A DNA stretch of 64,000 nt. It comes from Myxococcales bacterium (GTDB lineage: Bacteria > Myxococcota_A > Polyangia > Haliangiales > Haliangiaceae). The position numbers were made by a program, and so were the translations under genes. The stretch is taken from assembly GCA_947483555.1 (NCBI GenBank), contig CANKMW010000002.1:1-64000 (forward strand). The letters run 5' to 3'. How positions within the stretch are numbered: the stretch's first letter is position 1; every line of letters starts with the position of its first letter. Below are positions 6,551 through 15,781 of the stretch, one piece after another. The notes below the pieces were generated by a model that saw nothing but the letters and a program-made list of their open reading frames with translations, had not been told where the DNA came from and made no database searches.

Positions 6551-9427
6551 TCAGCGCGCGCGCACCCGGACCGCGATTCGCCGGCGGGAGCGCAGGAGAC
6601 CGACCCCGAGCACGAGCAGCAGGCCCGAGAGCGCCTCGCCACCACGGGACGCGCCGCAGCAACCACCGGGGCCGGGCGCGTCGACACCCCCCGGGTCAGG
6701 CGGCATGCCAGCGTCGAGCAAGTCGGTACCGCCGGCATCGGGCGCGCCGGGGCTGGCGTCGATGCCCGGCCCCGCGTCCGGCGTGCCTCCCGGCCCGCCC
6801 TCGTCGTCGTCGGTGCCGTTCATGCAGCCGAGGTCGACGGGGTAGTCGATCGCACCGTCGAGGTCGTCGTCGACGCCGTTGGCGCACTGTGGAAAGTTCG
6901 CCTCGCTCACGTCGGTCAGGCTCGTGCACCCCGGGTCGGCGGGGAAATCGATCTGGCTGTCGCCGTCGTTGTCAGCGAGGTCGCCGCAGGCGGGTCCACC
7001 CACCTCGACGTTGTCCACGTACGACGAGCAGCCCGGGTCGGCGGGGAAGTCGACCTGGGTGTCACCGTCGTTGTCGACGCCGTCGGAGCACTGGGGGATG
7101 TCGGTCTCGTCGGGATCGGCGCGCGAGGTGCATCCTGGATCGTTGGGGAAGTCGGTCTGACCGTCCAGATCGTTGTCGACCATGTCGTTGCACGCGCTGA
7201 TCGATCCGGCGCCGAGCACGATGACCGGCGCCGACGGGTCGCTCTCGAGCTCCCCGGCGGCGGTGTTCTCGGCCGTCGCGGCGACGTTCTGCCCGGCGAA
7301 CACCGTCGGAACGGTGGCACACCAGCCGCCCGCCATCACCGCGGCGGTGCCGGCCAGGAGCAGATCGACGTAGACCCGGATCGTCGTGCCGGTCGGCTCG
7401 GTGCTGGTTCCACACACCATGGTGCTCCCCTGCACGATCGGGGCGTTCACGGTCGGGACGTCACTCTGGATCCGGTCGACGATCACCGGCGCGACCCGCG
7501 CGATCGCATCGCTGATCTGGCGGTTCGCCGGGTCGTCGAGCCACGTCGCCAGATCGGAGCGGTACACGCCGGGCGCGGTGCCGGCGGCGATGTCGGCGAT
7601 GAAGGTGAGGACCAGGCTGGCGCCCGGCGCGATGTTGACCAGGCCGCTGGTGAACACGTACATCGGGGCCGCGCCGCCCGGGTTGCCGGCGGCGCCGCCG
7701 TTGACCGTGACGCTCCCCGGTCGCACGGTGAAGCCGGCCGGAAGGTTGACGGTCACGCCGCATCCGGCGCAGCCGACGTTCGCGACCCCGGTGCCGCTGT
7801 TGCGGACGGTGGCCGTGTAGGTGACGTTGCCACCGGCCGTGGTCGTCGTCGGCGCCGCCGTCATCGACAGATCGATGACCGCGAGCGGCCCGAGGTTGGT
7901 GAGGGCGACGGTCTCGAAGCCCGCAGGCAACTGGCTGGAGACGAAGCGGGCGCGGTTCAAGATCGGACTCGCGGTGCCGGTCCCGGTCGCGACCACGGTG
8001 TGGATCACCTCGTCGCCGGGAGCGAGCGTCACCGGCGGCCAGGTCACCACCGTCCCGGTGAGGGTTCCGCCGCCGGTCGCGCTCACGAAGGTCACGCGAC
8101 CGACGCCGGCGGCCAGCTCGTCGGTGATGACCACGTTGGTGTAGGTCCGGACCGAGTCGAGGTTCTTGGCCCGGATGGTGTACGTGATCGTGTTGCCGGT
8201 GAGGGCCTGGATCTTGTCGACGTCCAGGTTGAACAGCAGGTCGAGCGCCACGCAGGCGGGCGCCGGCAGGAAGTAGCGCCAGGTGTTGTCCTTGCCGCCG
8301 CTCGATCCGTCGGCGACCCGGGCGGAGGCGTCACCGCCGAACACCTCCGAGCAATTGACGTCCTTGTTCATGATGGGGTCGAGTGGCGCGGCCAGGACCC
8401 GCAGCGAGATCTCGGCGAGGTACTCCTTGCCGACGACCAGCTCACCGACGGCGAAGCGGACCGCGTTGGTGCCCGCAGGTAGCGGCAGGTCCGGCGACAG
8501 CGCCCAGCCGGTGCTGGTCGACACCCCCACTCGATTGGCGATCGGGCCTTGCGCGGCCGCCGGGACGCCGGTGCCGATCTCCGCACATGGGGTCCGGACT
8601 CGTTGCCAGGGGCCGACCGCACCGACCGTCGCCGCCGTGCCCGGCATCGCGACCGACGCGGTCGCTTCGTAGGGATAGAACGTACCCGCGCCGGCGACCG
8701 CCGAGCCATAGCCGAACGGCGTGTTGCCCTGGCCGTCGGTCGTCACCGACGAGCCGCTGCAGCCGAACCCCAGGATCTGCACGTTGTCCCACTGGTTGTG
8801 CGCGAAGTAGGGGCCGCCGAGGTTGGCGCCGAGCAGGTCGTCGAGCTGGCCCGCGCCGGTCGGCGTACAGCCCATCGGCAGCCCGTTCCGGACCGTGATG
8901 AAGGCGTTGTTGGGGATGCGGCTCGTCCGCGCGTCCTGCGAGAAGAAGATGCCGGTGTCGGCGTAGAGCGAGGACATCCCGCCCTGACCGGCGTAGCAGC
9001 CCGGCGCGGGACAGGCCGGAAAGTTCGCGGCGCTGAAGTTGTGCGAACCGCGAGGTCCCCAGCCGATCGACGCCAGCCCGCCGCGGTGCGGGCACACGGT
9101 GTTGCCGGCGGCGTCGACGAAGCGGGCGCCGACGACCGCGGTGTTGGCCGGGACGTACTCGGTGATGTAGCCGCCGAGGCCGCGCGTGGCGCCGTTCTCG
9201 ACCGGCGTGAAGCGGATCACGAACGTCAGGATGTCGCCGACCGCGTAGTTCACGTTCGAGCCGGCGCCACCGGTGGAGGTGCCGCCCTGCGGGTCGACGA
9301 GCTGCACCGTGGTCTCGGCGATGCGCTTGGCGGTCTGGACCTGGGCGACGCTGTCGGGCCGGGCCGCTTGGTGGCGGGCTGCGATCGCGGCCAGGACGAC
9401 GAACGAGACGATCAGGGGCTTGCGCAT
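6551..9427 (-). CDS. large secreted DUF11-repeat protein with MYXO-CTERM sorting tail
   Basis: 958 residues with a signal peptide (MRKPLIVSFVVLAAIAA). The N-terminal half is an undefined beta-rich region. Residues about 405-640 hold DUF11-type adhesin repeats (TYTIRAKNLDS..., TYTATVRNSG...). Residues about 755-890 hold four copies of a motif of the form C-x-D-G-x-D-N-D-G-D...DPGC...D, likely calcium-binding. An Asp/Pro/Gly linker leads to GGCCGASRGG, a hydrophobic helix and RSRRR, the layout of MYXO-CTERM proteins that are retained or processed at the surface. GGAGA precedes the ATG, and it follows the TSP3/vWA lipoprotein by 13 nt, so the two form an operon. The likely role is as a surface structural or adhesive protein. 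Confidence 0.85.
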   Translation of the reverse strand: MRKPLIVSFVVLAAIAARHQAARPDSVAQVQTAKRIAETTVQLVDPQGGTSTGGAGSNVNYAVGDILTFVIRFTPVENGATRGLGGYITEYVPANTAVVGARFVDAAGNTVCPHRGGLASIGWGPRGSHNFSAANFPACPAPGCYAGQGGMSSLYADTGIFFSQDARTSRIPNNAFITVRNGLPMGCTPTGAGQLDDLLGANLGGPYFAHNQWDNVQILGFGCSGSSVTTDGQGNTPFGYGSAVAGAGTFYPYEATASVAMPGTAATVGAVGPWQRVRTPCAEIGTGVPAAAQGPIANRVGVSTSTGWALSPDLPLPAGTNAVRFAVGELVVGKEYLAEISLRVLAAPLDPIMNKDVNCSEVFGGDASARVADGSSGGKDNTWRYFLPAPACVALDLLFNLDVDKIQALTGNTITYTIRAKNLDSVRTYTNVVITDELAAGVGRVTFVSATGGGTLTGTVVTWPPVTLAPGDEVIHTVVATGTGTASPILNRARFVSSQLPAGFETVALTNLGPLAVIDLSMTAAPTTTTAGGNVTYTATVRNSGTGVANVGCAGCGVTVNLPAGFTVRPGSVTVNGGAAGNPGGAAPMYVFTSGLVNIAPGASLVLTFIADIAAGTAPGVYRSDLATWLDDPANRQISDAIARVAPVIVDRIQSDVPTVNAPIVQGSTMVCGTSTEPTGTTIRVYVDLLLAGTAAVMAGGWCATVPTVFAGQNVAATAENTAAGELESDPSAPVIVLGAGSISACNDMVDNDLDGQTDFPNDPGCTSRADPDETDIPQCSDGVDNDGDTQVDFPADPGCSSYVDNVEVGGPACGDLADNDGDSQIDFPADPGCTSLTDVSEANFPQCANGVDDDLDGAIDYPVDLGCMNGTDDDEGGPGGTPDAGPGIDASPGAPDAGGTDLLDAGMPPDPGGVDAPGPGGCCGASRGGEALSGLLLVLGVGLLRSRRRIAVRVRAR

Positions 9428-9440
9428 GGTTCGTCTCCGG

Positions 9441-11402
9441 TCAGTTGATCGGCACGAGGGTACGGGGCACGATGACGAACACGCGGCGGACGTCGAGCAA
9501 CGTGACCGCGTCTCCGAGCACGTGGATGTCGATCGCGAAGAGCTGATCGTCGGCGGTCGCGGGCACGAAGTCGTTGAACGCGTCTACCAGGAACGTGACG
9601 GTGCTGCCCGGGGTCACGTTGACGAAGACCTCGCCGACGATCGTCGCGTTGGGCGGGGGCGGCGCCACCGGGGTGATCGTCGTGATGAAGTCGGCCGTGG
9701 TCGTGCCGCTGGGCAGGGGTTCGTTGCGGAGCCCCTGCAGCTGGCCGACCTTGGCCGTCGAGATGTCGAGCGTGCCGAGGGTCGCGAGCTGGGCGATGGC
9801 ATCGACGATCAGGGCGCCAAGGCCATTGCCGTTGGGCAGCACGTCGAACACCACCGGGCAGGTGAAGTTGCCGCCGCCGAGGTCCAGCGCCGGCCGCGCC
9901 GCGCCGTTGACGCCGGTCATGCACTGGTTGCCCGCGCTGGGCGGGATGGTCGCGGCGGTGGCGACCGCCAGCGCCTCGAGCTGCACCCGCGGGTCGAACT
10001 GCGTTCCCTGATTCTCGAGGCTATCGACGCCGATCACGCGGGCGCCAAGCGCCGTCAGGGCGGCCACGGCGTCGGCCTGGCTGTGGGCGGCGAACGGATA
10101 GTCGGAGGCACGATGGCTCGCGGCGTCGGTGATCTGGATGATGATCGGCAGCGAGTCGGGGCGGAACCCGACACCGCCGATCCCCGGCGGCGAGAACGCC
10201 GGGTAGTTGAAGGCCGGGAACCCGACGCCGGTGGCCCACTGGTAGAGCGCCTCGAAGCCCGACTCCGGCGTGTCGAGACCGCCGGACGCCGGGGCCAGCG
10301 CCGCCAGGCCGGCCACCACCGCGGCGGTGGTGGTGGTGACGGGCTGCAGCAGGGCGAACGCACGGTCACCGGCGAGTCCGAAGGGCGCCAGCGGGAAGTC
10401 CTCGAAGCGCCCGACCCCGAAGGCGGCGTTGGGGATGACCGCCGCGACGCCGGGGATGATCGTGTTCTGGATCGTGTTCTGGATGGCCGCGATCTCCTCG
10501 CCGAACGAGCCGGTGGTGTCCACCGAGAAGAAGATGTCGGCTTGCTTGATGGTGGTGGAGAAGTCGAGCGGACCGCTCTGCCCCGGCCCCAGGTAGGGCA
10601 AGACGAAGTAGAAGTCGCCGGGCGGGATGTTCGAGCCCGGGTTGTTGGGATCGGAGCCGGCCACCACCTCGACCAGATCCGGGGTGCCGTCGCCATCGGT
10701 GTCCGTCGAGGTGGGCGACGACTCACCCGCGTCGACGATGCCGTCGCAGTTCCGGTCCTCATCGCTGTCGGCGAGTCCGTCGTTGTCGGAGTCGAGATCC
10801 CGGTAGTCCGGAAGCGCGTCGCTGTCGGTGTAGCGCGGAGCCGCCGGGTTGGCGCCGGCCTCGATCGCATCGGGGATGCAATCCCCGTCGCTGTCGCCGT
10901 CGCGGAAGTCCGGGGTGCCGTCCCCGTTGGTGTCCATCGCGGCGGTGGCCGGATCTACGTCCACCGCCTCGACCGCGTCCGGGATGCCGTCCCCGTCGCT
11001 GTCGAGGTCGCGGAAATCCGGGGTGCCGTCGCCGTCGCTGTCGGCGACGGTGAAATCGCCCGCCAACTCACCGGTGTCAGCGATGGTGTCGCCGTCGCTG
11101 TCGAGGTCGACCACGTCGGCATCGGCGTCGCCATCCGTGTCGACCGGCGGCGTCTCGAGCACCGCGTCGCCGGCTTCGACCGCATCCGGGATCCCATCGC
11201 CGTCGCTGTCGAGGTCGAGGTGGTTCGGGTACGAGTCGCCGTCGACATTGGGACGGTTCGCACGCTCGTCGCCATCGGTGATCGTGTCGCCGTCCGAATC
11301 GATCGAGCCGTCGTCGCCGCCACATCCAGCGATCGCGAGCACGGACAGGAGCACAAGCGCGCCCCGCCACAGACTCCAGCGCACACTGTGTTCAACGCAC
11401 AT
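9441..11402 (-). CDS. surface lipoprotein with TSP3-like calcium repeats and a vWA domain
   Basis: 653 residues. The lipobox VLAIAGC ends the signal peptide. Residues about 30-240 are tandem D-S-D-G-D-G-x-P-D repeats of the thrombospondin type 3 kind, expected to bind calcium. From about 260 a von Willebrand A-like domain begins, with VDTTGSFGEE fitting the DxTxS metal site. Later segments resemble vWA-associated beta regions. AGGTGA lies 3 nt before the ATG. A sigma-54-like promoter (11442-11456) sits about 40 nt upstream, and the DUF11 protein follows 13 nt downstream. A calcium-dependent adhesin or structural surface protein is the likely role. Confidence 0.85.
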   Translation of the reverse strand: MCVEHSVRWSLWRGALVLLSVLAIAGCGGDDGSIDSDGDTITDGDERANRPNVDGDSYPNHLDLDSDGDGIPDAVEAGDAVLETPPVDTDGDADADVVDLDSDGDTIADTGELAGDFTVADSDGDGTPDFRDLDSDGDGIPDAVEAVDVDPATAAMDTNGDGTPDFRDGDSDGDCIPDAIEAGANPAAPRYTDSDALPDYRDLDSDNDGLADSDEDRNCDGIVDAGESSPTSTDTDGDGTPDLVEVVAGSDPNNPGSNIPPGDFYFVLPYLGPGQSGPLDFSTTIKQADIFFSVDTTGSFGEEIAAIQNTIQNTIIPGVAAVIPNAAFGVGRFEDFPLAPFGLAGDRAFALLQPVTTTTAAVVAGLAALAPASGGLDTPESGFEALYQWATGVGFPAFNYPAFSPPGIGGVGFRPDSLPIIIQITDAASHRASDYPFAAHSQADAVAALTALGARVIGVDSLENQGTQFDPRVQLEALAVATAATIPPSAGNQCMTGVNGAARPALDLGGGNFTCPVVFDVLPNGNGLGALIVDAIAQLATLGTLDISTAKVGQLQGLRNEPLPSGTTTADFITTITPVAPPPPNATIVGEVFVNVTPGSTVTFLVDAFNDFVPATADDQLFAIDIHVLGDAVTLLDVRRVFVIVPRTLVPIN

Positions 11403-11441
11403 GGTTCACCTGGTGGCGTGTTGAGCCGGCCATGCGCCGCT

Positions 11442-11456
11442 GCACGCCTCGCGCCA
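11442..11456 (-). promoter_or_regulatory. sigma-54-like promoter for the TSP3/vWA operon
   Basis: On the minus strand the sequence TGGCGCGAGGCGTGC keeps the GG-N10-GC spacing of -24/-12 promoters (consensus TGGCACGNNNNTTGC). The predicted transcript start is near 11430, about 19 nt before the ribosome-binding site of the gene starting at 11402. Confidence 0.45.
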
Positions 11457-11576
11457 CGCATCGCGCGCGTGGCGCAGGGAACATGGCGCCGGCTACTGTC
11501 CTAACGTTGCGCGACTGAGCACGCTTGGGACAGTGGATCGCGAACGACGACGCGAAGCGGGCCGCCGGGTTGGCGC

Positions 11577-11591
11577 TGGCACGGTGAGTGC
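11577..11591 (+). promoter_or_regulatory. sigma-54-like promoter upstream of the small barrel gene
   Basis: TGGCACGGTGAGTGC matches the -24/-12 consensus except for the first T of TTGC. The predicted start near 11603 lies 4 nt before GGAGG. This promoter and its flanks are nearly copied at 26598-26612 on the other strand. Confidence 0.6.
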
Positions 11592-11618
11592 CTGCTCCCG
11601 GCGGATGGAGGAAACTCG

Positions 11619-11699
11619 ATGCTTCGAGGCCTAGCGTTGTCCATCGGCCGACGGCGGCCTACCTGCGCGACGATCGCCGACACTCGGAGGTCCCGATGA
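11619..11699 (+). CDS. 26-codon upstream reading frame overlapping the barrel gene start
   Basis: A strong GGAGG (11607-11611) stands 7 nt before ATG 11619. The frame reads MLRGLALSIG... and ends in TGA 11697-11699, overlapping the ATGATG that starts the next gene, so translation could couple. The first 24 bases match 18 of 24 bases at the start of the lipoprotein gene at 26570. It is probably a leftover of a duplicated promoter and signal-peptide start. Whether it is translated or regulatory is not known. Confidence 0.4.
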   Translation: MLRGLALSIGRRRPTCATIADTRRSR

Positions 11700-12379
11700 T
11701 GCCGAAACGCACGCTGCTGCTTGGTGTGCTCGGCGCGGCGTTTGGCTCGTCGAGTGCGCTCGCGGAGGAAGCGCCGCAGCCCGAGAAGATCAGGTGGGGG
11801 ATGGGCGCCAAGGTCCGGCGCTGGTACGCCCCGCCGTTGCTGCAACAGCTCTTCGTCGAGGACTCCCCCGGGCTGGCCTCGAACGACGGCGCGGGCCTCG
11901 ACTTTGCGCGTCGCACCGGCAACGTCGAGGTCGCCTTCGGCTTCGGGTTCGATCGACTGGATGGCCGCGACGGGTACTACGTCGAGAAGGGCGGTGACCC
12001 GACCGTGCCGGGCAACGTCGACTACGTGACCTTCCACGACCTGCAATGGTTCACCGCCGAGGTCACGGTGGCCAGCCATGCCCGCATCCACAAGTTCCTC
12101 GAGTTTCGCTATGGCGCCGGCCTCGGGCTCGGGCTGGTCCGTGGCGAGATGCGAAAGACCGACTCGCTCTGTACCAGCGACCGACTCGCGCAGGACTGCA
12201 TGCCGGATCCCGCCGGGGTCGAGGTCGACCAGCCGGCCGACATCCCGCCGGTGTTGCCGGTGGTGAACGTCCTCCTGGGGATGCAGCTGGTCCCCTTCGA
12301 CTTCCTTCACCTCCACGTCGACATCGGGTTCCACAGCGTGCCCTACGTCGGCGCCGGCGCGACGCTGTACCTGTGGTGA
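11696..12379 (+). CDS. predicted small outer-membrane beta-barrel protein
   Basis: 227 residues from ATG 11696, or 11699 one codon later, with GGAGG 5 nt before. A signal peptide (KRTLLLGVLGAAFGSSSALA-EE) is followed by amphipathic strands rich in aromatic and Gly residues (VEVAFGFGFDRL, FLEFRYGAGLGLGL) and the terminal strand GAGATLYLW, which ends in an aromatic residue as barrel-assembly signals do. Two cysteines (SLCTSDRLAQDC) may form a loop disulphide. The family is not recognised. It is followed by two more envelope genes, each with its own ribosome-binding site. Confidence 0.65.
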   Translation: MMPKRTLLLGVLGAAFGSSSALAEEAPQPEKIRWGMGAKVRRWYAPPLLQQLFVEDSPGLASNDGAGLDFARRTGNVEVAFGFGFDRLDGRDGYYVEKGGDPTVPGNVDYVTFHDLQWFTAEVTVASHARIHKFLEFRYGAGLGLGLVRGEMRKTDSLCTSDRLAQDCMPDPAGVEVDQPADIPPVLPVVNVLLGMQLVPFDFLHLHVDIGFHSVPYVGAGATLYLW

Positions 12380-12408
12380 GTCCGGGTGCCGTCGCCACGG
12401 CCTCCCGC

Positions 12409-12423
12409 TGGCCTGCCCTTTGC
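12409..12423 (+). promoter_or_regulatory. sigma-54-like promoter upstream of 12447
   Basis: TGGCCTGCCCTTTGC has the complete -12 element TTGC and TGGC at -24 with the required 10-base spacing. The predicted start near 12435 lies 2 nt before AGGAGG, the same arrangement as at 11577, 26598 and 37080. Confidence 0.5.
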
Positions 12424-12446
12424 GTGGCGCCACGCCAGGAGGAACA

Positions 12447-13085
12447 ATGAACCGATCTCGCCTCGCCTCGATATGCGCCACGGTCAGCTCGACGATCCCC
12501 CTCGCGGTCGCACACGCCGAGGAGGCGACCCCACCCGCCGCGCAGGCGACAGTGGCACACCGTTCCTTCGGCGACACGGCAAGCGCCTACACCCTGTCGC
12601 TGGGTCTCGCGTCAGCGGCACCCGCGCTGTTCAAGGACACCCCGGACATGACGTTGTCGGAGACGACGGTGTTCGCGTACGGCGGCCAGGTCGCGGTCAT
12701 GTTCGGCGATGAGTTCATCGACGCTCACCGGCTCGGCCTGCGGATCTCGTACGGGTCGGTCGCCCGATCACTCGAGCGTTCGCTGACGCTCATCACGCCG
12801 ATGGCGACCTACCAGACCGGTCATCCGCTTCAGCTCGAGGTCGGGCTGGGCTGGGCGATCCCGCGCGGGACGGCCGGCTTCGCCGACAACTACGGCGGGC
12901 TGAGTTCGGCGGCGACGCTGCGCTGGTCGTTCCGCAGAGCGTCCGCGCCGGCGAAGGTCGGGGTCGGGCTCGGGGTGACCGGACAGGTGATCGCGGCGAC
13001 GTCGGACTTCGACTACAGCAGCGCCTACGTCGGCGCCCACGTCGACATCCGGTTTCATCTCGGCGCGCAAGGAGGTGTCAAGTGA
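12447..13085 (+). CDS. predicted outer-membrane or periplasmic barrel-like protein
   Basis: 212 residues from ATG 12447, with AGGAGG 4 nt before. A signal peptide ends near VAHA-EE. The rest is strand-like (TLSLGLASAAP, HRLGLRISYGSV, LQLEVGLGWAI, AKVGVGLGVTGQV) and ends with VGAHVDIRFHLGAQGGVK. No family is recognised. Its TGA overlaps the GTG start of the next gene by two bases, so the two are translationally coupled. It may be the barrel partner of the Ig-like lipoprotein that follows. Confidence 0.6.
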   Translation: MNRSRLASICATVSSTIPLAVAHAEEATPPAAQATVAHRSFGDTASAYTLSLGLASAAPALFKDTPDMTLSETTVFAYGGQVAVMFGDEFIDAHRLGLRISYGSVARSLERSLTLITPMATYQTGHPLQLEVGLGWAIPRGTAGFADNYGGLSSAATLRWSFRRASAPAKVGVGLGVTGQVIAATSDFDYSSAYVGAHVDIRFHLGAQGGVK

Positions 13086-14089
13086 AGCGCCTCGGACTGG
13101 CCCTCTCACTGACGATGTCGCTGGCGAGCGCGTGCGTGATCTCCGACGCCGACACGCTCCATGGCGCCCTGGCCTCGCTCGCGGCGGCGCCGGCAGCGAC
13201 CACGCGGGACGTGTTCACCGTGGAGGTGACCGGCACGCTGGCGGTGAATTACACGTCGCCCGAACCGGCGGTCCTCGAGATCTCCGTCGACGGCGCGGTC
13301 GTCCTGACGCAGAGCCTGGACGTGGCGACCGCACTCGACGCCAGTCTGGCGGCGACGGTCCCGCTCCACGAGGGACCCAACCAGATCGTCGTGCTGGCGC
13401 GGTACCGCGGCGAGACCCTGAGCGAGCAGTTCGTGGTCGATGCGGCGATGGCGCCGCCCGCGATCTCGCTGCCAACCTGGACACCGACCTACACCGCGCA
13501 CGAAGGCCTGACCATGAGCGGCACGATCGGCGTCGCGGCGCTCCCCGCGTACGCGGTGACCGCGGTCGCCGTGTCGGTCGACGGCGGACCGTGGCTGCCG
13601 TCGACGCCTGCCGCCGGCGGCGGCTGGCGGGCGACGATCACGAATCCCGACCTCGGCGACAGTGACGTCGCGGTGCGCGCCACCACGTCGGTGGACGGCC
13701 ACCAGGCGGTCACGGAGGCCCATGGCGTGCTCACCGTGGCGCCGGTCTTCGACTGCACGAGCGGCACGTCGATGCTGCCGGACAACGACCTCATCCAGAA
13801 CAACTCGACCGAACAGCGGGTGATGGTCGGTTACTTCGGTCAGCCGAGCGGCGGCCACGACGTGGCGTTCGTGATCGACTTCACCGACGAGAACGGCGAC
13901 CCGTACACGGTCACCAGCTCGACGGTCAGGTACGGCATCGCGCAGATCGAGGTGGCGTGGAACGTCAATCGACTGCGCTGCAACACCAACAACGGGGACT
14001 GCGCGTCCCCCTACGCTCTGCGAGTCTTCGTGGACGGCGTGCCGCTGTGCAATCGGACCGCTTTCGGGACCGTCATCCGCTTCAACTGA
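13082..14089 (+). CDS. lipoprotein with Ig-like domains, function unknown
   Basis: 335 residues starting at a GTG that overlaps the previous stop. The signal peptide ends in the lipobox SLASAC. The body holds two or three Ig-like beta-sandwich segments (AVLEISVDGAVVLTQSL, EGPNQIVVLARYRG, AVAVSVDGGPWLPS) of the type found in bacterial surface proteins. The C-terminal part has four cysteines (FDCTS, LRCNTNNGDCAS, PLCNR) likely paired outside the cytoplasm. No catalytic motif is seen. The neighbours suggest part of an envelope complex with the two barrel-like proteins. Confidence 0.65.
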   Translation: MKRLGLALSLTMSLASACVISDADTLHGALASLAAAPAATTRDVFTVEVTGTLAVNYTSPEPAVLEISVDGAVVLTQSLDVATALDASLAATVPLHEGPNQIVVLARYRGETLSEQFVVDAAMAPPAISLPTWTPTYTAHEGLTMSGTIGVAALPAYAVTAVAVSVDGGPWLPSTPAAGGGWRATITNPDLGDSDVAVRATTSVDGHQAVTEAHGVLTVAPVFDCTSGTSMLPDNDLIQNNSTEQRVMVGYFGQPSGGHDVAFVIDFTDENGDPYTVTSSTVRYGIAQIEVAWNVNRLRCNTNNGDCASPYALRVFVDGVPLCNRTAFGTVIRFN

Positions 14090-14473
14090 AGGCGCTCCGA
14101 GCTGCGCACCACGAGGTGATGGCCCGGATCAGGCGATCGGGCTCCTGGTCTCGTACGGCACGCGCGCGACCGCGGCGCTCCTGCCACCGCCGATCGCCTC
14201 GACGCCGACGCGTTCTGCGACGCGTAACGCGCCACTCGGTTCTCTCATGCGGCACCCACCCCGTGGGCGTGTCACGCCACCGGTACGCCGGCTGCGCCGC
14301 TCGCCGTCTGCGAACCGTAGCGTTCTTTGCGCGAACCGGTGCGCCCAGACCTCGGTGTCGCTTGCCTTCATCCGCCTCATATGCGCCGCGACCGCAAACC
14401 GCATTCATCGGTCCTGTGCGCTGATGTCGCCCTGATGTCGGCGCGCGGCCGTTCTGGCCTAGATTGCGGCGCC
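14090..14473. other. intergenic region before the metallophosphoesterase
   Basis: A 384-base non-coding stretch, visibly less G/C-biased than the genes. It holds a short tandem repeat CTGATGTCGCCCTGATGTCG (14421-14440) and the leaderless-type box at 14460-14465. No hairpin-plus-T terminator or RNA gene was recognised. Confidence 0.5.
14460..14465 (+). promoter_or_regulatory. -10-like box TAGATT, leaderless start
   Basis: TAGATT is 8 nt before ATG 14474 and no ribosome-binding site is present, so the mRNA probably starts within a base or two of the start codon. Confidence 0.4.
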
Positions 14474-15559
14474 ATGAGGCACCTCGATCACGGGCGTGGG
14501 TTCGGCATCGGAATCGGGTTGGCGTTGCTCGCCGCCGGAGCGGCGTGCGGCAACGCCAGCGGCGGTGGCGGCGATGACGACGACGGCGTGACCGCTGACG
14601 GCAACGGCGCCACCGACGCCAAGGCACCCGCCGACGCCGCTGGCCCGGTGCCGATGCGGTTCGTGGTGCTGGGCGACACCGGCGAGGGCAGCCCGACCCA
14701 GGCCCAGGTCGCGGGCGTGATGAAGAACGTATGCGACGCGGCCGGCGGCTGCGAGTTCGCGCTCCTGCTCGGCGACAACATCTATGACACCGGCGCCACG
14801 AGCACGATGGATCCGCAGTTCCAGAGCAAGTTCGAGGTGCCGTACGCCAACCTCGACATGCCGTTCTACGCGGTGCTCGGCAACCACGACTACGGCGGCG
14901 AGATCCTGACGCTCCCCGTCGGCGGTCTCGGCAACGAGTGGAACAAAGGGCCCAACGAGGTCGCGTACACCCAGATCTCGAACAAGTGGGAGATGCCGGC
15001 GACGCACTACACCTTGCGCAAGGGCAACGTCGGCTTCATCGCGATCGATACCAACTCGATCCTGTGGAGCAACACCCAGCACGGCGACCAGCGGCCCTGG
15101 TACCTGACCGCGCTTGCCGCGGTCGCGGACGCCGACTGGAAGATCCTCCTCGGCCATCACCCGTATCGCTCGAACGGGCAGCACGGCAACGCCGGCGACT
15201 ACGACGCGCCCGAGATCCTCGGCATCCCGATCCCCAATCCACTGCCGATCCAGGGCGGCGACGATCTCAAGGCGTGGTTCGACGACGTGGTGTGCGGCAC
15301 CGTCGACATCTACATGTCCGGCCACGATCACACCCGGCAGTGGCTCAACGAGCCGAGCGCCCTGTGCGGCGCCGAGATGATCGTGAGCGGTGCCGGCGCC
15401 AAGGTCACGGCGTTCGTCGATCGCGGCAACGCCAACTTCTGGCAGGACGACCAGACCGAAGGCTTCCTCTTCGTCGAGGTCGTCGGCAAGCGCCTGACCG
15501 GCCGCTTCTACGACAAGACCGGCGCGATGAACTTCGAACGGTCGATCACCAGGCCGTGA
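14474..15559 (+). CDS. secreted lipoprotein metallophosphoesterase (purple acid phosphatase-like)
   Basis: 361 residues. The signal peptide ends in AAGAAC, and a Gly/Asp-rich linker leads to a calcineurin-like phosphoesterase domain from about residue 62. The metal-ligand motifs of the superfamily are in order: GDTGEG, GDNIYDTG, GNHDYGG, GHHPYRS and GHDHTRQW. The spacing and motifs resemble tartrate-resistant/purple acid phosphatases. It should hydrolyse phosphomonoesters or similar outside the cytoplasm, anchored by lipid. It is monocistronic; its 3' end overlaps the tail of a frameshifted gene on the other strand. Confidence 0.85.
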   Translation: MRHLDHGRGFGIGIGLALLAAGAACGNASGGGGDDDDGVTADGNGATDAKAPADAAGPVPMRFVVLGDTGEGSPTQAQVAGVMKNVCDAAGGCEFALLLGDNIYDTGATSTMDPQFQSKFEVPYANLDMPFYAVLGNHDYGGEILTLPVGGLGNEWNKGPNEVAYTQISNKWEMPATHYTLRKGNVGFIAIDTNSILWSNTQHGDQRPWYLTALAAVADADWKILLGHHPYRSNGQHGNAGDYDAPEILGIPIPNPLPIQGGDDLKAWFDDVVCGTVDIYMSGHDHTRQWLNEPSALCGAEMIVSGAGAKVTAFVDRGNANFWQDDQTEGFLFVEVVGKRLTGRFYDKTGAMNFERSITRP

Positions 15560-15781
15560 CGCTCGAAGCGATCCAGGAGACTGGGTCTCGGCGCCGCCGG
15601 TCTCCGCGACGCCGGCGACCGGGCCTCGGGCCCATCGGGCCTTACCGGTGCGCTGGTGGTGACCCCGCCCGGGGAGCGTTCCCCGGTCGAGAAATAGACC
15701 CAGGCAGCGACGGCGGCTGCACTGGCGGCAACGACAAGTGCGAGCGCCGTACGAACTTTCGTCCTCGGATGGTTCCGTCAT
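15508..15781 (-). pseudogene. small membrane-anchored protein interrupted by a one-base frameshift
   Basis: ATG 15781 abuts the TGA of the upstream lipoprotein frame and reads MTEPSEDE. Dropping one A from the AAA run at 15757-15759 would join it to a frame reading VRTALALVVAASAAAVAAWV, a clear transmembrane helix. A Pro/Arg/Ser-rich stretch follows, ending RFERHGLVIDRSKFIAPVLS and a TAG at 15508. Joined, it would be about 90 residues with an N-terminal anchor. Without the correction no start codon serves the helix frame. It is either a sequencing error or a real lesion. The tail overlaps the metallophosphoesterase gene by 52 bases. Confidence 0.45.
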
